The position numbers were made by a program, and so were the translations under genes. The notes below the pieces were generated by a model that saw nothing but the letters and a program-made list of their open reading frames with translations, had not been told where the DNA came from and did no database searches. From Flavobacteriales bacterium UBA7690 (GTDB taxonomy: Bacteria; Bacteroidota; Bacteroidia; Flavobacteriales_F; PHOS-HE28): 5,076 nt of DNA. Position 1 is the first letter of the stretch. The number at the start of each line of letters is the position of its first letter. Where the stretch lies: assembly GCA_002482775.1 (NCBI GenBank), contig DLGQ01000010.1:54486-59561 (forward strand). The letters run 5' to 3'. This document shows positions 1-5,076 of the stretch, one piece after another.

Positions 1-121
1 CCAGCGAGATCAACGGCTCGGCGATGCCGCTGATGATCGCCGGTACCGCGAGGCGATCCAGGTCGCGCGGTTCGAACGGACGCGGAATTCGGCGGACTTT
101 CGGTGGACGGCTCACGGGCAT
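1..121 (-). CDS. MATE-family efflux transporter, N-terminal fragment (cut by window edge)
   Basis: Reading the minus strand from an ATG at 121 gives 40 codons, open to the left edge. The peptide starts with a basic, proline-rich stretch (about residues 1-18) and then reads LDRLAVPAIISGIAEPLISL at residues 21-40. A short polar N-terminus followed by a first helix with the Leu-Ala-x-Pro-Ala-Ile pattern and a Glu-Pro-Leu-x-Ser-Leu turn is typical of MATE/NorM-type transporters, inner-membrane antiporters that export drugs or metabolites using Na+ or H+ gradients. The ATG is the first start after an in-frame TGA, which is the stop of the upstream gene itself; the gap is only 18 bases, so co-transcription with the GT22-like gene is likely. 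No Shine-Dalgarno sequence is visible. The family call rests on 20 residues and is therefore tentative; another multi-span exporter, such as a polysaccharide flippase of the same superfamily, is possible. Confidence 0.72.
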   Translation of the reverse strand, partial: MPVSRPPKVRRIPRPFEPRDLDRLAVPAIISGIAEPLISL

Positions 122-139
122 GCAAAGATGCGCAGTGCT

Positions 140-1591
140 TCAGCGAACGCTGCGGTCAGTGCGGTACAACGTCCATGGAAGCGGACCCTCGTTCCACGTG
201 TACCAACGCATCAAGCGGGTGGACCAGAACGGCTCTGAACGTTCCAAAGCGGTGTGTTCGAAGCCGCCCTCGCCAAAGGGAACAGGAACCTCATCTTGAA
301 GAACGATGAAGTTCACTGGCTCCGGCTGATCGTACGGCATGCGCGGGTCGATGATCACCTCGCTCGTTCCCTTTGGCCGGTAGAAGTCCGGAAGCGCGAT
401 ACGCCACGCGATGGCTGGGTCGATCACATAGCCGACACGATCGCCGGGCTTGCACAACGGGTGAAGCGCTTCGGCCAAACGCACTCTTCCTTCTCCAGCG
501 GAACTCGTCATCACCACGGACAAGCCGACGAGGTTCGCCACCAGAAGGATCCCGGCAAGGCCGAGCATGACGGCCCGAGGCACCTTCTCCCAACGGGTAC
601 CCTGGATCACGGCCCAAGCGGATACCAACAGCCAGGGGACCAGGTCCGCAAGCGGGTAAAGGAAGCGCAACTCCTTATGGCCGATGAAACTGTGGACGAG
701 CACGTAGGGAACCGCGCACCACACCACCAAGTGCTTCGGCCGCTTCAGCACCATGACAACGAAGGCGAGCAGGATCGATACGCCGATCGGCGGTATCGCA
801 TACTTCACGATCCACGGCGGATAGTAGTACCATGGAAGCTCGTCGAAACGATGCCCTGCATCACCGGCGAATCCCATGTGGACGTAGTTCCAGGTGGTTG
901 GTGTGAAGGAGCCGTAGAAAGCACTGTCCAACAGCGCACCGAGGAGCAAGACCACCAGCGCCCCCAGGCCTAGCGAGAAGATGCTGCGGAGGTGATCCTT
1001 GCGCATGGTCATCATCCAAGCCACAGCAGAGAGCACGATCAAGCCAGTGGGTGGCCTGCACAACATGGCCAACCCTGCGATGATCCCGGCCTTGAACGCC
1101 CAACCATTTCCGCGCTTGAGGATGGTGGTGAACATGACCAGCAGGAAGAGGCCGGACCAACTTTCACTGCTGAAGCGTACATGTAAGAACGGCAGGAACC
1201 AGAGAAGATAGGCGATGGCCAAGTAGGGCTTTTGCAACTTCGCGTCCATCGTCGCGCTGGTCACGCGAGCGAAACCACGCACCGCGATAAGCGCGAACGC
1301 GGCAGTAAGCAACCGCAACAAAAGTGTCCGGGTGAACGGGTCGCTTATCCCACATGCTTCTGCGCACCGGAACACACCCACGGCGATCCATGGTTGAAAG
1401 GAGGAGCGGATCCCCGCGTCGAACTCCCAGGCCAAGTGTTCAACGGCCAGTTCGCCCACCTTCCATTGCGCGAAAGCGATGATCTGGAAATGCTCGTCGG
1501 CGCTATGGTATCCGGTGCTGTTCCATGCGGTGACGAGGTACACCAGCACGGCGACCAGGAATACGAGGCGATGGAAGCGCGGCAGGCTCAC
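140..1591 (-). CDS. GT-C glycosyltransferase, Alg9/PIG-B-like mannosyltransferase family (GT22)
   Basis: This 483-residue integral membrane protein resembles the GT22 family, enzymes that use polyprenyl-phosphate-linked sugars (mannose in the eukaryotic members) on the outer face of a membrane. Visible family signatures: an acidic HSADEHFQ motif at residues 29-36, just after the first membrane helix (D32/E33 would be the catalytic acidic pair); AWEFDAGIRSSFQP at 54-67, the counterpart of the Trp-Glu...Ile-Arg-Ser block; RFSSES at 139-144; CRPPTG at 178-183; an FYGSFTPTTWNY block at 225-236; and HKELRFLYP at 305-313, the counterpart of the His-Lys-Glu-x-Arg-Phe motif. About ten hydrophobic segments lie between residues 8 and 362, followed by a soluble tail of about 120 residues rich in aromatic residues, perhaps periplasmic. 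The start is GTG at 1591: it is the only start codon between an in-frame TGA at 1642-1640 and the first helix. The donor, acceptor and product are unknown; a lipid or envelope glycan is the natural guess. Family fairly sure, sugar specificity not. Confidence 0.82.
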   Translation of the reverse strand: MSLPRFHRLVFLVAVLVYLVTAWNSTGYHSADEHFQIIAFAQWKVGELAVEHLAWEFDAGIRSSFQPWIAVGVFRCAEACGISDPFTRTLLLRLLTAAFALIAVRGFARVTSATMDAKLQKPYLAIAYLLWFLPFLHVRFSSESWSGLFLLVMFTTILKRGNGWAFKAGIIAGLAMLCRPPTGLIVLSAVAWMMTMRKDHLRSIFSLGLGALVVLLLGALLDSAFYGSFTPTTWNYVHMGFAGDAGHRFDELPWYYYPPWIVKYAIPPIGVSILLAFVVMVLKRPKHLVVWCAVPYVLVHSFIGHKELRFLYPLADLVPWLLVSAWAVIQGTRWEKVPRAVMLGLAGILLVANLVGLSVVMTSSAGEGRVRLAEALHPLCKPGDRVGYVIDPAIAWRIALPDFYRPKGTSEVIIDPRMPYDQPEPVNFIVLQDEVPVPFGEGGFEHTALERSEPFWSTRLMRWYTWNEGPLPWTLYRTDRSVR

Positions 1592-1606
1592 CGCACGAAG
1601 GTGCGG

Positions 1607-1636
1607 AAAAGCGAACGGGCCCCGAAAGGCCCGCTC
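1607..1636 (-). terminator. Candidate rho-independent terminator after icd
   Basis: Between the icd stop (1657) and the GTG of the next gene (1591) lies a GC-only inverted repeat: CGGGCC at 1616-1621 pairs with GGCCCG at 1628-1633 around a six-base loop. Two more pairs (1613-1614 with 1635-1636) lie beyond one mismatch. On the minus strand the stem is followed by TTCGC and then TTTT (1610-1607). The T run is short and offset by five bases, so termination may be partial. The hairpin lies about 25 bases upstream of the GT22-like start, so it could separate icd from the following two genes or reduce read-through into them. Confidence 0.5.
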
Positions 1637-1656
1637 ATTTCAATGTTCGATCAAGA

Positions 1657-2877
1657 TCACGCCCGCTCCAACTCCTCGCGCAGCGCAGCCATGAAGAGCT
1701 CCGTGGTCAGGTACTTATCGTTCGTCACCTTATCGCCATGGATGCAGACAGCGAGGTCCTTCGTCATCTTGCCGCTTTCCACCGTGCGGATGCACACGGC
1801 TTCCAACTTGTTGGCGAAGTCGATCAGCGCTTGGTTGCCATCCAGCTTGCCACGGAAGGCTAGACCACGCGTCCAGGCGAAGATGCTGGCGATCGGGTTG
1901 GTGCTCGTGGGTTTGCCTTGCTGGTGCTGGCGGTAGTGGCGGGTAACCGTGCCATGTGCGGCCTCGGCTTCCATCGTCTTGCCATCGGGCGTGATCAGCA
2001 CGCTGGTCATCAGGCCCAATGATCCGAAGCCTTGTGCCACGGTGTCGCTCTGCACATCGCCGTCGTAGTTCTTGCAGGCCCACACGTAACCACCGCTCCA
2101 CTTCATAGCGCTGGCCACCATGTCGTCGATCAAGCGGTGCTCGTAAACGATGCCCGCTTCTTGGAACGCCGCTTTGAAATGCTTCTGGTAGGTCTCTTCG
2201 AAGATGTCCTTGAAACGACCGTCGTACTTCTTCAGGATCGTGTTCTTGGTGCTCAGGTAGAGCGGCCACTTCTTCGCCAACGCCAGGTTGAAGCAGCTCA
2301 TCGCGAAGCCTTCGATGCTCTCGTCCGTGTTGTACATGCTCAAGGCCACACCGTTGCCTTCGAAGTCGTACACGTTCCACGTTTGCACTTCACTACCGTC
2401 TTCCGGGGTGAAGGTCATGGTGAGCTTGCCCTTGCCTTTGATCACCGCATCGCTGGCCCGGTACTGATCCCCGAAGGCATGACGGCCAATGACGATCGGC
2501 TGCGTCCAACCCGGCACCAGTCGTGGGATATTGCTGATCACGATGGGCTCGCGGAAAACCGTTCCGTTGAGGATGTTGCGGATGGTGCCGTTCGGGCTCT
2601 TCCACATCTGCTTCAACCCGAATTCCTTCACCCGGTCCTCATCCGGTGTGATGGTGGCGCATTTGATGCCCACGCTGTGTTTCAGGATCGCCTTTGCGCT
2701 TTCCACCGTGATCTTGTCGTCGGTCTTGTCGCGGCTCTCGATGCCCAGATCATAGTATTCGATGGGTACATCCACGTACGGCAGGATCAGTTGGTCCTTG
2801 ATCCACTTCCAGATGATACGCGTCATCTCATCGCCGTCCAGTTCCACGACGGGCTTCGCCACTTTGATCTTCGACAT
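1657..2877 (-). CDS. icd: Isocitrate dehydrogenase, NADP-dependent, eukaryote-like homodimeric type
   Basis: This cytoplasmic 406-residue enzyme oxidises and decarboxylates isocitrate to 2-oxoglutarate with reduction of NADP+, in the TCA cycle. The sequence closely follows animal IDH1/IDH2 from end to end rather than the E. coli Icd class. Landmarks: GDEMTRIIW at 15-23; ATITPDE at 74-80 (T77); KSPNGTIRNI at 93-102 (S94, R100); R109 in the FRE motif; GRHAFGDQYR at 131-140, where R132 matches the human IDH1 residue of the same number; LSTKNTILKKYDG at 208-220 (K211); the metal ligands D251, D274 and D278 in LIDDM and NYDGDVQSD; and AAHGTVTRHYR at 307-317, whose R313 and H314 equal the residues that hold the 2'-phosphate of NADP+ in this class. 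All expected catalytic residues are present, and length and both ends are normal. The ATG at 2877 is preceded by an A-rich leader without a Shine-Dalgarno sequence. It lies 74 bases after the MORN gene and is probably followed by a terminator. Confidence 0.98.
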   Translation of the reverse strand: MSKIKVAKPVVELDGDEMTRIIWKWIKDQLILPYVDVPIEYYDLGIESRDKTDDKITVESAKAILKHSVGIKCATITPDEDRVKEFGLKQMWKSPNGTIRNILNGTVFREPIVISNIPRLVPGWTQPIVIGRHAFGDQYRASDAVIKGKGKLTMTFTPEDGSEVQTWNVYDFEGNGVALSMYNTDESIEGFAMSCFNLALAKKWPLYLSTKNTILKKYDGRFKDIFEETYQKHFKAAFQEAGIVYEHRLIDDMVASAMKWSGGYVWACKNYDGDVQSDTVAQGFGSLGLMTSVLITPDGKTMEAEAAHGTVTRHYRQHQQGKPTSTNPIASIFAWTRGLAFRGKLDGNQALIDFANKLEAVCIRTVESGKMTKDLAVCIHGDKVTNDKYLTTELFMAALREELERA

Positions 2878-2890
2878 TGTTTGCGATGTA

Positions 2891-2912
2891 GTTGTCAGTT
2901 GTTCGTTGTCAG
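2891..2912. repeat. Short direct repeat in the icd leader
   Basis: The octamer GTTGTCAG (CTGACAAC on the coding strand of icd) occurs at 2891-2898 and again at 2905-2912, 14 bases apart, with a further partial copy (GTTG) at 2898-2901 in between. It lies 13 to 35 bases upstream of the icd ATG. From memory, strings of this ACAACTGACAAC kind recur between genes of some Bacteroidota, but I cannot verify that here. It may be an untranslated leader of low complexity or a small regulatory site; no function can be assigned from the sequence alone. Confidence 0.4.
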
Positions 2913-2951
2913 GCTGCGGCGGCTAGGTGGTGCCGCGGAGAGGTCGCGAAT

Positions 2952-3773
2952 TTACCGCTCTTCCGGTAGCTGTAGTTCGTAGTGCTGAGGGGTGTGACCT
3001 CCATCAAAGCCTCGGCGTGTGGCACGTATGAAAACTCCGTTCTCGAAGTGAGCCTTGCGATAGACCTCACCTTGCCGGTCGAAGTAGAGGAATTCACCTT
3101 CAGGACGACCATTCACATACTGCCCTGAATAGCTCACACTGCCGTCGTCGCGCTGCATGATCAGTTCTCCGTGGGGACGTCCTTGGGTACACGTAACACG
3201 GTACTGACCTATTTTCATTGGGAAAGTGGTCAGGTATTCACCATTGTACAACGCTCCGGTCGAGTCCCTCAAGATGCGCTCGCCGTGCATCTCACCTTCA
3301 AGAAAGCCGCCGGTCCACTGGATAACGCCATTGGGATGATAGCTCTTGAGCGTACCATGTGGTTCTCCGTAACGATTCTCCACGCGATAGTGAACGCGAC
3401 CATTCGCGTAGTAGAAGATCTCGGGACCATGTTTTACCCCCTCGCGGAACGTGATGGAGTGGATCTTCCGGTCCAGGCTGTCATACTGCATCGCTGTGCC
3501 GTGTCGGAAACCCTTTACATAGGGCACGGTCCACGCCTTCCTTCCGTGACGGTCGTACCAGACCAGGTCTCCATGGGTGAAGCCCCGGCGATAGGTTTCG
3601 CGACCTACAGTTCTTCCAGTGGTGTCGTATGCTACGCCTTCGCCTACCGGGCGCCCGTCTTTCCCAACATCATAGACCCAGTAAACACCGTTCTTCACCT
3701 CCGTGGTGTCCGTGCGCTGCGCGAATAGCAGCGAAGTTGCCAGCGAGAGGAAAGCGAAGACGATGGTTCTCAT
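2952..3773 (-). CDS. Exported MORN-repeat protein (MORN_2 / YwqK-like)
   Basis: The 273-residue product begins with a signal peptide: MRT, a hydrophobic core to about residue 16, and a likely cleavage after Ala18 (LLFA|Q). The rest is an array of MORN-variant repeats, each with a Gly-x-x-His-Gly core followed by an aromatic strand such as YDRHGR or YHPNGV. The core glycines fall at residues 40, 64, 88, 112, 136 and 160, an exact 24-residue step, then at 198, 222 and 246. The 38-residue step between 160 and 198 holds a 14-residue insertion. A repeat-free tail of about 25 residues ends in acidic and basic residues. Such arrays form elongated beta structures; automated pipelines often label them YwqK-family antitoxin, but no toxin partner is visible here, and the signal peptide points to the periplasm or cell surface. 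The ATG at 3773 lies 22 bases after the dnaX stop, so the gene is probably read together with dnaX. The molecular role is unknown. Confidence 0.87.
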   Translation of the reverse strand: MRTIVFAFLSLATSLLFAQRTDTTEVKNGVYWVYDVGKDGRPVGEGVAYDTTGRTVGRETYRRGFTHGDLVWYDRHGRKAWTVPYVKGFRHGTAMQYDSLDRKIHSITFREGVKHGPEIFYYANGRVHYRVENRYGEPHGTLKSYHPNGVIQWTGGFLEGEMHGERILRDSTGALYNGEYLTTFPMKIGQYRVTCTQGRPHGELIMQRDDGSVSYSGQYVNGRPEGEFLYFDRQGEVYRKAHFENGVFIRATRRGFDGGHTPQHYELQLPEER

Positions 3774-3795
3774 CTATGCATCGCTAGGTGGTCAC

Positions 3796-5076
3796 TCACC
3801 CCAGATCCAGATCCAACTCCTCGCGTAGTTTCAGAAGCGCTGGGTTCTTCTCCGCCAATACCTTGAATTTCGCGAGCGGCGTAACCGGTCGCGATGTTTC
3901 CGAAGGTGCTTCCACGAGGATCTGCAGATCGATGGCAGGATCGCCCAACTGGCGGCGTAGATAGCCCAACAGCTCAGGTTTTTCCGCGCGCATGTAGTTC
4001 TCCTGCACCGCGTTCACGATGTTGAAGACCACACGCCCCGGACCATCCGGACGAGGCTCGCGGGCGCTGAGCGTGGCGTGCAAACTGTCGCGACCGCTTT
4101 GTTTCAATTTCAATGCATAATCGCGCCACACTTTCAACAACAGAGCAGGGTTCACCTCTTTGCTGGATGCGGGCATTCCGGTGCCGCTATCGGTTTCCAA
4201 CGGCGCTGCGGGTGCGGCTTCCACAGCGGCTTCGGCCACCGTGCCCTTGATGCTCACTTGCCCGGCAAGCCTGCGTTTCGGCGTGTATTCGGTGTTGCTC
4301 GGTTCGCGCACCACAGCCGCTGCTACAGCGTTCGGTTGCGCAACGGGGATCGAAGGCGCAGGTGCCGGAACAGGTGCTTTTGGCTGGGCCGGAACGGTCA
4401 CTTTCGGTGCTGCCGGAGCCGCTACGCTGACGTCAGGACTTTTTTTTTGAGCCGATGGATCTTCCGTGGCGTTGATGCGGCAGAGCTGCACCAGCGCGAG
4501 TTCCACCAACAACCGCGGCTCTTTGCTGCTCTTGTACTGGCTGTCGCATTGCGCCAAACGGTCAAGGCCGCGTACGAGCAACTCGCGGTCCACATGCTGG
4601 GCTTGGTCGCCGTAGCGTGCGGTGAGGTCTTCTCCCACTTCAAGCAACGGTAGGGTGCGCGGATCCTGGCTTACGAGCAGGTCGCGGAAATGGCGGCCCA
4701 AGCCGGCTACGAACAAATGCCCATCGAAGCCTTGTTGCAGGATCGTGTTGTACTCCACCAACACCGCCGGGATGTCGCCACGGATGATGCTGTCCGTGAT
4801 GCGGAAGTAGTGCTCGTGATCCAGCACGTTCAGGTTCTTCACCACATCCTGGTAGGTGAGCCTGTTGCCGCTGAAACTGACGAGTTGGTCGAAGATGGAG
4901 AGCGCATCGCGCAAGCCACCGTCGGCTTTCTGTGCGATCACATGCAAGGCCTGCGCGTCGGCTTCGATGCCCTCTTTCTGCGCGATGCCCGCCAAGTGCT
5001 TGCTGATGTCCGAGATCATGATCCGCCGGAAATCGAACACCTGGCAGCGGCTCAGGATGGTGGGCAGGATCTTGTG
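3796..5076 (-). CDS. dnaX: DNA polymerase III subunit tau/gamma, C-terminal 426 residues (N-terminus beyond window)
   Basis: The reading frame is open to the right edge; the missing part is the N-terminal half of the AAA+ ATPase with Walker A and B. Fragment residues 1-12 read HKILPTILSRCQ, containing the SRC motif that carries the trans-acting arginine finger of clamp loaders. GGLRDALSIFDQ at 53-64 is the sensor-2 region. Residues from about 75 to 202 form the collar domain (domain III), ending near LVELALVQLCRI. Then come a run of lysines, an Ala/Pro/Val-rich linker (about 216-300), and a tau-type C-terminal domain from KVWRDYALKL (315) to the end. The closing segment (AEKNPALLKLREELDLDL) is of the kind I associate with Bacteroidota DnaX. 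The protein loads the beta clamp and, as tau, ties the loader to the polymerase and helicase. The GTG at 5040 is an internal Val codon, not the start. An A9 tract at 4440-4448 may allow a short gamma form. Confidence 0.96.
   Translation of the reverse strand, partial: HKILPTILSRCQVFDFRRIMISDISKHLAGIAQKEGIEADAQALHVIAQKADGGLRDALSIFDQLVSFSGNRLTYQDVVKNLNVLDHEHYFRITDSIIRGDIPAVLVEYNTILQQGFDGHLFVAGLGRHFRDLLVSQDPRTLPLLEVGEDLTARYGDQAQHVDRELLVRGLDRLAQCDSQYKSSKEPRLLVELALVQLCRINATEDPSAQKKSPDVSVAAPAAPKVTVPAQPKAPVPAPAPSIPVAQPNAVAAAVVREPSNTEYTPKRRLAGQVSIKGTVAEAAVEAAPAAPLETDSGTGMPASSKEVNPALLLKVWRDYALKLKQSGRDSLHATLSAREPRPDGPGRVVFNIVNAVQENYMRAEKPELLGYLRRQLGDPAIDLQILVEAPSETSRPVTPLAKFKVLAEKNPALLKLREELDLDLG
4433..4449 (-). 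promoter_or_regulatory. Candidate slippage/frameshift site in dnaX (A9 tract) with immediate stop in the shifted frame
   Basis: On the coding strand the sequence is CAAAAAAAAAGTCCTGA (4449 down to 4433). The normal frame reads CAA AAA AAA AGT, giving Gln-Lys-Lys-Ser at fragment residues 210-213. A -1 ribosomal slip on A AAA AAA, or one extra A in the mRNA, gives AAG TCC TGA: Lys, Ser, stop at 4435-4433. One A fewer gives GTC CTG ACG TCA GCG TAG, with a stop at 4424-4422. Either way the protein would end just past the collar domain and lack the linker and the tau domain, which is the layout of gamma. I see no other homopolymer of seven or more bases in the window. There is no clear Shine-Dalgarno stimulator upstream and no strong hairpin right after the tract (only the perfect palindrome CTGACGTCAG at 4436-4427), which favours transcriptional over ribosomal slippage. 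Function is inferred. Confidence 0.55.

Noticed and set aside
121..142. Stop-codon read-through fusing the GT22-like protein to the MATE protein
   Set aside because: The TGA and the following ATG are in the same frame, six codons apart, but nothing marks the TGA as leaky, and a simple two-gene operon explains the layout.
254..973. Plus-strand open frame of 239 codons antisense to the GT22-like gene
   Set aside because: Composition (His/Arg/Gln-rich, no hydrophobic core) is that of an antisense shadow; the minus-strand frame has clear family motifs and membrane helices.
2919..2936. Hairpin GCGGC...GCCGC after the MORN gene as a terminator
   Set aside because: Only five base pairs with an eight-base loop and no T run on either strand.
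2944..2954. Bacteroidota-type -7 promoter element (TAnnTTTG) before icd
   Set aside because: TAAATTCG on the coding strand is one mismatch off, but no TTTG-type -33 element lies at the right distance, and its first bases are the stop codon of the MORN gene.
2032..2982. Long plus-strand open frame (316 codons) antisense to icd
   Set aside because: It lies over the unmistakable icd gene, and its peptide is a mirror of the codon bias of icd with no recognisable motif. Long antisense frames are common in GC-rich genes.
3171..3728. Plus-strand open frame of 185 codons antisense to the MORN gene
   Set aside because: The minus-strand protein has a signal peptide and a strict repeat period, so the plus-strand frame is a shadow.
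5038..5040. GTG as a possible start of a short dnaX-like protein
   Set aside because: The frame continues upstream to the window edge with conserved clamp-loader sequence including the SRC motif, so this GTG is an internal Val codon.

Overview
The window is a compact stretch of bacterial chromosome in which every gene I can support lies on the minus strand. Read in the direction of transcription (right to left), the order is: the 3' part of dnaX (clamp-loader tau/gamma subunit), a secreted MORN-repeat protein, icd (NADP-type isocitrate dehydrogenase of the eukaryote-like homodimeric class), a multi-membrane-span GT-C mannosyltransferase-like enzyme of family GT22, and the first 40 codons of a MATE-type efflux transporter cut by the left edge. 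There are no RNA genes, CRISPR arrays, insertion sequences or prophage genes, and no gene-free stretch longer than about 75 bases.

The organism is most likely a member of the Bacteroidota with fairly high GC, perhaps of the Flavobacteriales kind. The support is the DnaX C-terminal tail (a lysine/asparagine/proline segment running into an acidic Leu-Asp-Leu end), the type of isocitrate dehydrogenase, an exported 24-residue-period MORN protein, and start codons without clear Shine-Dalgarno sequences. This is a judgement from protein style, not from a database match.

Layout: 1-121 MATE start; 140-1591 GT22-like enzyme, only 18 bases upstream of the MATE gene and so probably co-transcribed; about 1607-1636 a hairpin with a short T run, a candidate terminator after icd; 1657-2877 icd; 2878-2951 a short spacer with a small direct repeat; 2952-3773 MORN protein, 22 bases after dnaX; 3796-5076 dnaX, whose N-terminal ATPase part lies beyond the right edge. 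The genes do not form one pathway: replication, central carbon metabolism, envelope glycosylation and export sit side by side, as is common in core bacterial chromosomes.

The observation most worth following is in dnaX. A run of nine A residues on the coding strand sits just after the end of the clamp-loader collar domain (domain III), before the Ala/Pro-rich linker. Gaining one A, or a -1 ribosomal slip, leads to a stop codon after only two more residues; losing one A leads to a stop after five. This is where E. coli (translational frameshift) and Thermus thermophilus (transcriptional slippage on nine A) make the short gamma form of DnaX, so this gene may also encode two proteins.
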